Assembly (NCBI RefSeq): GCF_001280005.1
Contig: NZ_LGDW01000446.1
Coordinates: forward strand, 1-53,116
Direction: 5' to 3'
From: Streptomyces sp. NRRL WC-3618
GTDB taxonomy: Bacteria > Actinomycetota > Actinomycetes > Streptomycetales > Streptomycetaceae
DNA: 53,116 bases
A program made the position numbers and the translations under genes. Each line of letters begins with the position of its first letter. The stretch's first letter is position 1. A model generated the notes under the pieces. It was given only the letters and a program-made list of their open reading frames with translations. It made no database searches and was not told the origin of the DNA. Below, piece by piece: positions 22,610-29,681 of this stretch.

Positions 22610-24487
22610 CTACCGGAGCGCGCGGTCGCCCGACACACGCGACCACCACACGCCCTCGCCGTGTGTCAGCCCCGGCAGCCGCAGCTCGGCCTCGCGCACC
22701 CGCCGGGCCGCCAGTTCGCCGGTGAGGTGCCAGGTGCTTCCACCGCCCGTGGTCCGGCCGAACTCCGCGCCGAGGGACGCGAGCAGACCGGTCACCGGCG
22801 CCAGCGCCGCCGCCGGGATCTCCAACTCGAAGGCGTGGTACGGCTCGTACACCCGGGTCCCCGCCCGCTCCAGGGCGCGGCGCAGCACCACCGGCGTGAG
22901 CGCCCGGAAGTGCGCCGCGGTGCTGAGCGGCCCGATGAACCCGGACCGCACGAGGACGACTCGGCAGTCCGTTACCGGCCAGTTGTGCGGGCCGGCCGGC
23001 AGACTCGCGTGCACCGTGTCCTCGATAGCCTGATGGAACGCCCGGGGGAGCGCGCCGAGTTCGGTCTCGTACGTGAACACAGCGCCCGAACCGGGCGCCC
23101 CCGGCTCGACGCGCAGCCCGACCGTCGCGAAACAGCGGGTGCGGTCGATCCACGGGTTCTCCTCGTACGCCTCACCGGTGCCCGCGGGCCGCTCCAGAAA
23201 GCGGACGCGGCTCGGCTCGAACTCGGCGTCGACACCGAAGTCCTGGGCGAGGGTGGCGGCGAGGACCTCCTTCTGCACCTCGCCGTAGAGCAGCAGCGCG
23301 GTGCTTCCGTCGGCCGCGGGCCGGGCGTGGGTCAGCGGGTCCTGGTCGGCCAGGGTCAGCAGGGCCGAGCGAAGGCGCGCCGACTGCTCCGGACGCCGGG
23401 CCCGGACCAGGGTCTCCAGGGTCGGGGGCGCGAACTGCGGGGCGCGATCGGTGAGTTCGCCGAGTCGGTCGCCGACGCGGACGGCGCCGAGGCCGGTCAG
23501 GGCGGCGATGTTCCCGGCGGTGAGGGAGCCTCGGCGGCCGATCACCTCGAGGCCGGTGACCCGGCCGGGGACCTCGGTGGTCCGGCCGTCGACGGCGCGC
23601 CGCAGGAACGTCAGCCGCTGACGCTCTGCCACTTCCCCCTCGTACAGCCGCAGATACGCCGTCCGGCCGCCGTCCGGTGCCGGGCGTACGGCGAACACCG
23701 TGCCGCGTGGGGGCGCGTCCACGGCGCTCGGGGCGGGCCGGGGGACCAACCGGGTCAGGGCCTCGACGAGGTCGGGTACGCCCTGGCCGCCCAGCGCGGA
23801 GCCGAAGAGGAGCGGGTGGAGCGAGCCGTCGGCGGTGCGGGCGGCCAGGGCCTTGTCCAGCTCCGCCGGGGTCGGTGCGGGGCCGTCGACGAGCGCCGCG
23901 AGGATCCCGGGGTCGACCTCGGCGATCGCCTCCGCCGTGCCCGGCGCCGTGAGTGGGCGGGGCCGCGGGCGGGCGGCCGGAGTGCCGACGCCCTCGACGT
24001 CGGTGAGCGGGACGACGTACGGGGTCAGCCGGCGGCGGATGTCCGCGAGCAGGTCCTCGGACCGGGCGCCCGGCCGGTCGATCTTGTTGACGAAGACCAG
24101 CGTGGGCAGCCGCAGCCGCCGCAGCGTCCTCATCAGCACGCGCGTCTGCGCCTGGACGCCCTCCACGGCGGACAGGAGCAGGACCGCGCCGTCCAGGACC
24201 GCCAGGGCGCGTTCGACCTCGGCGATGAAGTCGGCGTGCCCCGGGGTGTCGATGAGGTTGATCTGGATGCCGCCGGCGGTGAACGCGGCGACCGCCGAAC
24301 GGATGGTGATCCCGCGCTGCCGCTCGATCGCGCCGTCGTCCGTCCGGGTGTCACCGGCGTCGACGCTGCCGAGCCGGTCGATCGCCCCCGAGTCGAACAG
24401 AAGTCGCTCGGTGAGGCTGGTCTTACCGGCGTCGACGTGGGCCAGGATCCCGATGTTCAGGGTGTGCGAGATGTGCGAGGGGTGCAT
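22610..24487 (-). CDS. Ribosomal protection GTPase, Tet(M)/Otr(A)-like
   Basis: A 625-residue translational GTPase of the tetracycline-resistance ribosomal-protection class, about the usual 639-residue length. GTPase motifs: AHVDAGKT (G1, residues 16-23), RGITI (G2), DTPGH (G3), NKID (G4). The rest follows EF-G domains II-V, ending with RLPGLTHGEGVWW, a signature near the end of Tet(M)-type proteins. Such proteins release tetracycline from the 30S A site; in Streptomyces the best-known one is Otr(A). Close relatives without a resistance role exist, so the phenotype is unproven. The start ATG 24487 has only a distant GAGG (13 nt). A separate frame with a strong ribosome binding site starts 64 nt upstream and overlaps it, suggesting leader-controlled translation. 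Confidence 0.85.
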   Translation of the reverse strand: MHPSHISHTLNIGILAHVDAGKTSLTERLLFDSGAIDRLGSVDAGDTRTDDGAIERQRGITIRSAVAAFTAGGIQINLIDTPGHADFIAEVERALAVLDGAVLLLSAVEGVQAQTRVLMRTLRRLRLPTLVFVNKIDRPGARSEDLLADIRRRLTPYVVPLTDVEGVGTPAARPRPRPLTAPGTAEAIAEVDPGILAALVDGPAPTPAELDKALAARTADGSLHPLLFGSALGGQGVPDLVEALTRLVPRPAPSAVDAPPRGTVFAVRPAPDGGRTAYLRLYEGEVAERQRLTFLRRAVDGRTTEVPGRVTGLEVIGRRGSLTAGNIAALTGLGAVRVGDRLGELTDRAPQFAPPTLETLVRARRPEQSARLRSALLTLADQDPLTHARPAADGSTALLLYGEVQKEVLAATLAQDFGVDAEFEPSRVRFLERPAGTGEAYEENPWIDRTRCFATVGLRVEPGAPGSGAVFTYETELGALPRAFHQAIEDTVHASLPAGPHNWPVTDCRVVLVRSGFIGPLSTAAHFRALTPVVLRRALERAGTRVYEPYHAFELEIPAAALAPVTGLLASLGAEFGRTTGGGSTWHLTGELAARRVREAELRLPGLTHGEGVWWSRVSGDRALR

Positions 24488-24551
24488 GGGTGGTCGAGTC
24501 CTCGAGAACTGTGGTCCGGCATGGGCGGAGAGTTCCGAGGAAACGGCGCAT
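24423..24551 (-). CDS. Candidate leader peptide overlapping the ribosomal protection gene
   Basis: ATG 24551 has AGGAG (24558-24562) at an ideal 6-nt gap. The 42-codon frame begins with RRFLGTLRPCRTTVLEDS after the start and ends in four arginines at 24423, overlapping the first 65 nt of the GTPase gene in another frame. Expression of several ribosome-targeted antibiotic resistance genes, including tet(M), is controlled through short leader ORFs, which makes this frame worth attention. It may be chance. Confidence 0.4.
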   Translation of the reverse strand: MRRFLGTLRPCRTTVLEDSTTHAPLAHLAHPEHRDPGPRRRR

Positions 24552-24676
24552 TCCGTGCTCCTGAGATCGAGGGGATGGGACCGCCGCCATCATGGCGCGC
24601 CCCTGGAGGCCGGCCGCAACCGAATTTCCGGGCCAGGGGTCGGGCCCGGGGATCAGGACGGGAGCCACGCCGGGAG
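24488..24676 (-). promoter_or_regulatory. 5' leader region of the ribosomal protection gene
   Basis: About 190 bases between the STAS gene and the GTPase gene. Besides the leader ORF from 24551 it holds a GC-rich segment GGGCCAGGGGTCGGGCCC at about 24630-24647 and a TCGAG-rich inverted repeat TCGAGTCCTCGA at 24494-24505 close to the GTPase start. The rest shows no recognisable promoter. Confidence 0.3.
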
Positions 24677-25057
24677 TCACGACGTGCCCGACGTGGCCTC
24701 CGGCAGCCCCAGGGCCGCGTCCAGCGACGCCAGCGGCGGCAGGACCCGGGTCAGACCGGTGACCTTGAGGACGCGCAGGGTGAGCGGGTGCGTGCAGACC
24801 AGCAGGAGGCTGCCGTCGTGGGCGAGTACCCGGTGCCGGGCCCGGTAGATCAGGCGCAGCCCCGAGCAGTCGAAGAACTCGACGTTCGTCAGGTCGACCA
24901 CGATCCGGGCGCCCGGCGTCCCGGTCGCCGCGTCGAGGTGCGGGATGATCTCGACGGCCGCCGCGATGTCGATCTCACCGTGGAACTCCAGCACCGTGTG
25001 GCCGCGGTCCTCATGGACCCGCAGATGCCGGGTGGGCGGTGCGGAATCCTGCTGCAC
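24677..25057 (-). CDS. STAS-domain anti-sigma factor antagonist
   Basis: A 126-residue STAS protein of the SpoIIAA/RsbV/BldG type. The beta-strand TVLEFHGEIDIAAA and the loop VEFFDCSGLRLIYRAR are diagnostic; the Ser in DCSG is the site that partner kinases phosphorylate in this family. It would bind an anti-sigma kinase and free a sigma factor; no such partner is adjacent. The start is placed at GTG 25057 because GGAGGA lies 9 nt upstream and this gives the typical short length. The frame stays open to an ATG at 25174, which would add 39 residues with no ribosome binding site. A 16-bp perfect palindrome lies 43 bp upstream of the GTG. Confidence 0.8.
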   Translation of the reverse strand: MQQDSAPPTRHLRVHEDRGHTVLEFHGEIDIAAAVEIIPHLDAATGTPGARIVVDLTNVEFFDCSGLRLIYRARHRVLAHDGSLLLVCTHPLTLRVLKVTGLTRVLPPLASLDAALGLPEATSGTS

Positions 25058-25099
25058 GACGACATCTCCTCCAACCGGCTGCTGTGGTGACGGGACCCG

Positions 25100-25115
25100 C
25101 AGTTGGGCCCAACTG
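25100..25115. promoter_or_regulatory. 16-bp perfect palindrome upstream of the STAS gene
   Basis: CAGTTGGGCCCAACTG is its own reverse complement. It sits 43 bp before the proposed GTG start, where a promoter or operator is expected. A second short palindrome, GACATATGTC, is at 25170-25179 next to a TTGACA. No regulator is known for either. Confidence 0.4.
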
Positions 25116-25232
25116 ACGTCCTCGCACTGCAAGTTACCCTCGTTGGAGTGAATTTGAGCATGTTCGATTGACATATGTCTTCGAAATCGACAGGTGTCTC
25201 GTACGTGTCTTCCCGCTCTCCGCGCGGCGGAC

Positions 25233-25661
25233 CTACGACAGGGCGTGCCAGGCCTTCGAGAGCGACTGGCGGAACTGCTCCGCCTGGTGTGACGTGAGGT
25301 CGCGGATCATCCGTTCCTCCAGCTCCCGCACGGGCTCGGTGAAGTGGTCGAGCAGCTCGCGGCCGTCGTCGGTCAGCAGGATCAGCAGCTCTCTGCGATT
25401 GCGCGGATTGCGCTCCCGGCGCACGAGTCCGCGGTTCTCCAGGCTCCGGACGAGATCGGCGATGGACTGCGCGGTCACGAACGAGTCGCGGGCCAGCTGG
25501 GCCGCCGAGAGGCCGTCGTGTCGCTCGAGGACGGTGAGAGAGGTGTACTGGAGTGCGGTGATTCCAGCCGGCCTGACCAGCTCGTCCAGATGGGAGCGCA
25601 CGACGAGCTCCACCTGCTTGACCATGTAGAGCAGTGAGGGGGGTGCCTTGGTGCTGACCAT
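25233..25661 (-). CDS. MarR-family transcriptional regulator
   Basis: A 142-residue winged-helix regulator. GLSAAQLARDSFVTAQSIAD is the recognition helix-turn-helix, and LVRRERNPRNRRELLILLTD is the wing with the conserved Asp/Arg pattern. N- and C-terminal helices would form the dimer. It is divergent from the aldehyde and alcohol dehydrogenase genes, and two near-identical palindromes lie between them, so it most likely represses that pair and itself until an aromatic or aldehyde effector binds. ATG 25661 is the only good start. Confidence 0.9.
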   Translation of the reverse strand: MVSTKAPPSLLYMVKQVELVVRSHLDELVRPAGITALQYTSLTVLERHDGLSAAQLARDSFVTAQSIADLVRSLENRGLVRRERNPRNRRELLILLTDDGRELLDHFTEPVRELEERMIRDLTSHQAEQFRQSLSKAWHALS

Positions 25662-25680
25662 GGATCGAGACTAGAGCATT

Positions 25681-25695
25681 GACAGGAAACCTGTC
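25681..25695. promoter_or_regulatory. MarR operator 1
   Basis: GACAGGAAACCTGTC is a 15-bp palindrome 20 bp upstream of the MarR start. It shares ACAGGAA-CCTGT with a second copy at 25715-25729; the centres are 34 bp apart, about three helical turns. TTGACA at 25679-25684 overlaps its left edge. Confidence 0.7.
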
Positions 25696-25714
25696 TGTAA
25701 TCAGACTGCGGACC

Positions 25715-25729
25715 AACAGGAATCCTGTT
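25715..25729. promoter_or_regulatory. MarR operator 2
   Basis: AACAGGAATCCTGTT is a perfect 15-bp palindrome apart from its central base, 36 bp upstream of the aldehyde dehydrogenase start. It has the same core as the site at 25681-25695. Confidence 0.7.
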
Positions 25730-25764
25730 AATTGACATCTTGGCAATGAGGCTGAGGAGTGGTG

Positions 25765-27219
25765 ATGACCACCTTCGAGATCGAACCCGGGCGACTGTTC
25801 ATCGCAGGACAGTGGCGTGAGGCGGCGGACGGCGCGCGTACCGAGGTGGTCGACCCGTCCCGGGGCGCGGTCGTCACGACTGTCGCGGAAGCGTCCGCCG
25901 CCGACGTGGACGCGGCCGTACGCGCCGCGCGGGAGGCCTTCGAGAGCGGTCCGTGGGCCGCGACGACGGGACGCGACCGCGGCCGGATCCTCAACCGTGT
26001 CGCCCAGTTGATCCGGGAGAACGCGGACGACATCGCGAGGCTGGAGAGCCTCGACGTGGGCAAGCCGATCAGCCTGTGCCACGCCGTCGACGTGACCAAC
26101 GCGGCCAACGACTACGAGTACTACGCCGCCCTCGCGTTCTCCCTCGACGGTGCGACCCGCGAGACGGGCCACAACGCCCTCGCCTACACCAAGCGCGAGG
26201 CCATCGGTGTCGTCGCCGCGATCACGCCGTTCAACTTCCCGCTGATCCTGGCCGGCTCGAAGCTGGGCCCGGCGCTCGCCGCGGGCAACACGGTGGTGCA
26301 CAAGCCCGCCGACGAGACCCCGCTCAGCGCCCTCTACATGGCCGGGCTGCTCCAGAAGGCGGGTGTCCCGGACGGCGTCGTCAACGTCGTCACCGGCTCC
26401 GGTCCGGTGGCCGGCGAGGCGCTGTTGCGGCACAGCGGCGTCGACAAGATCGCCTTTACCGGCTCCACCGCCATCGGCCGCCATGTGGCGAGCGCCGCGG
26501 GCGAGGCCCTCAAGCCGGTCACCATGGAACTGGGCGGCAACGCGGCGCACATCGTCTTCGAGGACGCCGACGTCGAGAAGGCGGTCGGCGCCGTCATCAA
26601 GGGCTTCGTCTTCAACACCGGCCAGTTCTGCATGGGCGGCCCGCGACTGCTGGTCGCGCGCCCGGTGTACGAGACCCTGCTCGGCATCCTCGCGGAGGCG
26701 GTGCCCGGGGTGCCGGTCGGCGACCCGCGGCGGCCCGAGACCGTGGTCGGACCGATGGCGGGCGAGAAGCATCTGCGCAAGGTCGAGGAGTTCGTGGCGC
26801 TGGCCCGCAAGGAGGGCGCGCGGATCGTCTGCGGCGGTGAGCGGCTCGACCTGGACGGCGGCTACTACTACAAGCCGACGGTGATCGCCGACCTGGCCAA
26901 CGACTCCCGCGTCGTCCAGGAGGAGATCTTCGGCCCGGTCCTCACCGTCCAGCCCTTCGACTCCGAGGACGAGGCGGTCCAGCTCGCCAACTCCACGCCG
27001 TACGGCCTGGCTTCGGGCGTCCAGACCACCAACCTGGCCCGCGCACACCGGGTCGCCGACCGTCTCCAGGCGGGCATCGTCTGGATCAACGACTGGGCGA
27101 TGCTCGACCCCGCGATCCCCTTCGGCGGCGTGAAGGACTCGGGCTTCGGCCGCGAGTACGGTCCCGAGGCGCTGGCCTCGTACACGAAGGTGAAGTCCGT
27201 GGTCGTCTCGCTGGACTGA
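25765..27219 (+). CDS. NAD(P)-dependent aldehyde dehydrogenase
   Basis: A 484-residue cytosolic aldehyde dehydrogenase. Catalytic residues are visible: Asn157 in ITPFNFPL, general base Glu255 in VTMELGGNAAHI, and nucleophile Cys289 in NTGQFCMGGP. EEIFGPVL and the FGGVKDSGFGREYG C-terminal motif are also present. It most resembles betaine/benzaldehyde/aminobutyraldehyde-type enzymes; the substrate is not determined by sequence. ATG 25765 is chosen over the GTGs at 25759 and 25762 because GAGGAG ends at 25759. It is 65 bp upstream of a zinc alcohol dehydrogenase on the same strand, giving an alcohol-to-aldehyde-to-acid pair under MarR control. Confidence 0.9.
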   Translation: MTTFEIEPGRLFIAGQWREAADGARTEVVDPSRGAVVTTVAEASAADVDAAVRAAREAFESGPWAATTGRDRGRILNRVAQLIRENADDIARLESLDVGKPISLCHAVDVTNAANDYEYYAALAFSLDGATRETGHNALAYTKREAIGVVAAITPFNFPLILAGSKLGPALAAGNTVVHKPADETPLSALYMAGLLQKAGVPDGVVNVVTGSGPVAGEALLRHSGVDKIAFTGSTAIGRHVASAAGEALKPVTMELGGNAAHIVFEDADVEKAVGAVIKGFVFNTGQFCMGGPRLLVARPVYETLLGILAEAVPGVPVGDPRRPETVVGPMAGEKHLRKVEEFVALARKEGARIVCGGERLDLDGGYYYKPTVIADLANDSRVVQEEIFGPVLTVQPFDSEDEAVQLANSTPYGLASGVQTTNLARAHRVADRLQAGIVWINDWAMLDPAIPFGGVKDSGFGREYGPEALASYTKVKSVVVSLD

Positions 27220-27284
27220 TCGGCCCGTTCCACCCATCCTCGCGTCCTCTTGTCCACTGTGTCAGCCCGTAAAGGGAGTTCACG

Positions 27285-28397
27285 ATGTCCATCACCACCC
27301 GCGCCGCTGTCGTCGAGTCCGGCGGTGCGCCCTTCACTCTCTCCGACGTCGAACTGGCCGAGCCGGCGCCCACCGAGGCGCTCGTACGGCTGGTCGCGGC
27401 CGGCCTGTGCCACACGGACCTCGGCGTGGCGAGTGGCGGACTGCCCTTCCCCCTCCCGGGAGTTCTGGGGCACGAGGGCGCGGGCGTCGTCGAGGCGGTC
27501 GGCTCCGCCGTCACCAGTATCGAGCCCGGCGACCACGTCGTCCTGTCCTTCACCTCCTGCGGTGGCTGCCGCAACTGCCGTGCCGGGCACCCCGCGTACT
27601 GCGCGGCGTGGCTGCCGCTGAACCTCCTCGGCGGCCGACGGGCCGACGGCACCGCCACGATCAGCCGTGACGGCGCGGACCTGGGCGGCCACTTCTTCGG
27701 CCAGTCCTCGTTCGCGGAGCGGGCGTTGGTCGACCAGCGGAGCCTGGTCAAGGTCGACCCGGACGTACCTCTGGAGTCGATCGCCCCGCTGGGCTGCGGC
27801 GTCCAGACGGGTGTCGGCGCCGTCTGGAACGTACTGAAGCCGGGCCTGGGCAGCACCGTCCTCGTCCTCGGTGCCGGAGCCGTGGGTCTCTCGGCGGTCA
27901 TGGCGGCCGCGCTCACCCCCGCGACCCGGATCATCGCCGTGGACAGGGTCGGCGAACGCCTCTCGCTGGCCAAGGAGTTGGGCGCCACCCACACCGTCAA
28001 CGCGGCCGAGGCCGACCTCGGTGAGGCCATCGAGAAGATCACCGACGGCCAGGGCGCCGACGGAATCGTCGAGACCACCGGCAACGTCGCCGTCCTGCGC
28101 CAGGGCGTCGACGTACTCGCCCAGCGCGGCACGCTCGTCGTGGTCGGCGCCCCGCCGTTCGGCACCGAAGTCGCCCTGGACGTCAACGGGTTGCTCCCCG
28201 GCAAGCGCGTCGTGGGCCTCACCCTGGGTGACGCCGAGACGCAGAGCTTCATCCCGGCCCTGGTCGACCTGGTCAAGACGGGCAGGCTCCCGCTGGACCG
28301 CCTGATCAGCACGTACCCCTTCGCGGACATCGACCATGCGGTACGGGACATGGGCGCCGGCAAGACGATCAAGCCGGTCCTGACCTTCGGCTCGTAG
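27285..28397 (+). CDS. Zinc-dependent alcohol dehydrogenase (aryl-alcohol type)
   Basis: A 370-residue medium-chain dehydrogenase. Catalytic zinc ligands lie in AGLCHTDLG and GHEGAGVVE; the structural zinc lobe is CGGCRNCRAGHPAYC. PLGCGVQTG holds the third catalytic zinc Cys; the nucleotide motif is VLGAGAVGLS, followed by AVDRVGERL, whose Asp favours NAD. Overall it is closest to class III/aryl-alcohol (benzyl alcohol) dehydrogenases. AAAGGGAG precedes ATG 27285. With the aldehyde dehydrogenase upstream it would take an aromatic or other primary alcohol to its acid. Confidence 0.9.
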   Translation: MSITTRAAVVESGGAPFTLSDVELAEPAPTEALVRLVAAGLCHTDLGVASGGLPFPLPGVLGHEGAGVVEAVGSAVTSIEPGDHVVLSFTSCGGCRNCRAGHPAYCAAWLPLNLLGGRRADGTATISRDGADLGGHFFGQSSFAERALVDQRSLVKVDPDVPLESIAPLGCGVQTGVGAVWNVLKPGLGSTVLVLGAGAVGLSAVMAAALTPATRIIAVDRVGERLSLAKELGATHTVNAAEADLGEAIEKITDGQGADGIVETTGNVAVLRQGVDVLAQRGTLVVVGAPPFGTEVALDVNGLLPGKRVVGLTLGDAETQSFIPALVDLVKTGRLPLDRLISTYPFADIDHAVRDMGAGKTIKPVLTFGS

Positions 28398-28400
28398 CCG

Positions 28401-28422
28401 GTCCGGCGCTTGAGAACGAGGC
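28401..28422 (+). repeat. Degenerate partial copy of the intergenic repeat
   Basis: TCCGGCGCTTGAGAACGAGGC differs by two bases from the same segment of the full copy about 100 bp downstream (TCCGGCGTTTGAGGACGAGGC). It directly follows the alcohol dehydrogenase stop codon. Confidence 0.6.
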
Positions 28423-28444
28423 TCCTCCAGCCGAGGTCGAATTT

Positions 28445-28615
28445 CCCGCCCACCCGCCTGTGCGCCGTATCTGTCCAGCCCAGGTCCGGGCACCCTCAGC
28501 CCGTCCGGCGTTTGAGGACGAGGCCCGTTCAGGGCCGAAGGGGGGTCTGGGGGCGCAGCCCCCAGGGACAGGACAGGACGGGACGGGACGGGTAGGGGCG
28601 GCGGGGGCGAAAACA
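28445..28615 (+). repeat. Streptomycete intergenic repeat, copy 1
   Basis: About 170 bp that recur at 48675-48826 with the same order of segments. Shared core: CAGCCCGTCCGGCGTTTGAG, then GACGAGGCCCGTTCAGGGCC, a hairpin CTGGGGGC-GCA-GCCCCCAG (28547-28565), and a closing GGCGGGGGCGAAAACA. Between hairpin and end this copy has extra GGACA/GGACG units. It lies between convergent genes, where the hairpin can terminate both. Confidence 0.85.
28547..28565. terminator. Hairpin of repeat copy 1, likely bidirectional terminator
   Basis: 8-bp perfect GC stem CTGGGGGC/GCCCCCAG with a 3-nt loop GCA, preceded by a smaller GGCCC/GGGCC stem (28522-28536). Located between the convergent alcohol dehydrogenase and TetR genes. 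Confidence 0.65.
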
Positions 28616-28620
28616 AACCC

Positions 28621-29184
28621 CTACCGACTCCGATGCAGCGCCACCAGCAACTGCCACACCTGGTGCGCGATCTCCTCCGACGTCGCCTCGATCCGCCCGT
28701 GCAGCCAGTCCGCCAGGACCCCCGCGAACGTCGAGGCCACCGCCGAGGCAACCAGCGGAGCATCCGCCGCACCCGCGAGTTCACGCTCCGCGAGACTCCG
28801 CGCGCGCAGATCCCGATGCAGCACCTGTCCCAGCGGCCCCCCACCACCGGGGCTCAGCAGGACGCGGTACAGCGCCGCGTGCGGGGTGAGGGCCGCGAAG
28901 AACTCCACCAGCGCGGCCGGCGCGATCACCGGATCGGGCCGCCCGCGCCAGGCGTGCAGCGCGTCCACCGCCTCCCGTACGACATCGGCGCAGGCGTCGA
29001 CGGCCAGCGCCTCCAGGTCGGGGTAGTGGACGTAGAAGGTGGCCCGTCCGACCCCCGCCCGGCGCACCAACGCGGCGACGCCGATCTCCGCGAGCGGGTG
29101 TTCGGCGCACTCCGCGAGGAGGGCCTCGCGGAGTTTCGCCCGGGTGCGGACGGCCCGCGGGTCCTCGGGCGCGCCGCGCGTCAC
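28621..29184 (-). CDS. TetR-family regulator, coupled to the DUF1304 gene
   Basis: A 187-residue regulator. The helix-turn-helix is IGVAALVRRAGVGRATFYVHY (split here as IGVAALVRRAGVG then RATFYVHY). The C-terminal half is helical with the segment LVEFFAALTPHAALYRVLLS. The start is placed at GTG 29184, whose last bases form the stop of the DUF1304 gene (GTGA overlap), so the two are translationally coupled; no independent ribosome binding site is seen. It probably represses its own operon through the three repeated operators upstream of the DUF1304 gene. An open frame to 29466 in the same phase lies inside the DUF1304 gene and is not used. Confidence 0.85.
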   Translation of the reverse strand: MTRGAPEDPRAVRTRAKLREALLAECAEHPLAEIGVAALVRRAGVGRATFYVHYPDLEALAVDACADVVREAVDALHAWRGRPDPVIAPAALVEFFAALTPHAALYRVLLSPGGGGPLGQVLHRDLRARSLAERELAGAADAPLVASAVASTFAGVLADWLHGRIEATSEEIAHQVWQLLVALHRSR

Positions 29185-29543
29185 TGTGCGACGAGGACGG
29201 CGGCCAGGGCGATGGCGCCGGGCAGCGCCTGGGCGAAGAGGATGCGCCGGTTCGCGGTCGCGGCCCCGTAGACGCCCGCCACGATCACGCAGGAGAGGAA
29301 GAAGACCTGCGCGCGGAACCCGGTCGGGTCGGCGGCGATCAGCCCCCAGACCAGGCCCGCCGCGAGAAACCCGTTGTAGAGACCCTGGTTGGCGGCCATC
29401 GCGGCGGTCGCGCGGGCCATCTCCGGGTCGAAGCCGTGAAACTTGAGCCCCTGCTTGCGCTGCCACAGGAACATCTCCATCACCAGGATGTACAGGTGCA
29501 GCGCGGCCACCAGGCCGACCAGCACGTTCGCGACGATCTCCAT
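29181..29543 (-). CDS. DUF1304 integral membrane protein
   Basis: A 120-residue protein with four predicted helices: IVANVLVGLVAALHLYILVM, AANQGLYNGFLAAGLVWGLI, VFFLSCVIVAGVYGAA and ALPGAIALAAVLVA. FHGFDPEMARAT and NQGLYNGFLA are DUF1304 hallmarks. The biochemical role is unknown. ATG 29543 has AGGAG at 11 nt. It is first in an operon with a TetR regulator that starts inside its stop codon; three TGGACA-type palindromes lie 42-95 bp upstream. This arrangement often marks a stress- or drug-responsive membrane protein. Confidence 0.85.
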   Translation of the reverse strand: MEIVANVLVGLVAALHLYILVMEMFLWQRKQGLKFHGFDPEMARATAAMAANQGLYNGFLAAGLVWGLIAADPTGFRAQVFFLSCVIVAGVYGAATANRRILFAQALPGAIALAAVLVAQ

Positions 29544-29584
29544 GTTTCGGAAAACTCCTACGTCAGGCCTCTGAAAGCAATTTC

Positions 29585-29600
29585 TTGGACAGATGTCCAA
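29585..29600. promoter_or_regulatory. TetR operator, site 1 of 3
   Basis: TTGGACAGATGTCCAA: 7-bp perfect arms around GA. The most symmetrical of three copies in 53 bp. Confidence 0.7.
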
Positions 29601-29602
29601 GA

Positions 29603-29616
29603 TGGACAGACGTCCA
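29603..29616. promoter_or_regulatory. TetR operator, site 2 of 3
   Basis: TGGACAGACGTCCA, 5-bp perfect arms; the centre is 17 bp from site 1. Confidence 0.65.
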
Positions 29617-29623
29617 GCATACA

Positions 29624-29637
29624 TGGACAGGCGTCCA
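29624..29637. promoter_or_regulatory. TetR operator, site 3 of 3
   Basis: TGGACAGGCGTCCA, 5-bp perfect arms; the centre is 21 bp from site 2 and 45 bp upstream of the acetyltransferase start on the other strand. Confidence 0.65.
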
Positions 29638-29681
29638 GTAAGCAGACCCCGTTGTCAGACCCTCCCGATAGCGTCAGCAAC

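Noticed and set aside
22550..25090. 846-residue plus-strand frame opposite the ribosomal protection and STAS genes
   Set aside because: Spans several genes and an intergenic gap, with a low-complexity Arg/Gly/Gln-rich product.
25168..25173. TTGACA as a -35 element for the STAS gene
   Set aside because: It reads on the plus strand, while the STAS gene is on the minus strand, and no matching -10 was found.
26868..28847. Minus-strand frame over the alcohol dehydrogenase and the repeat
   Set aside because: Part of its product is translation of the intergenic repeat; no motif or start signal.
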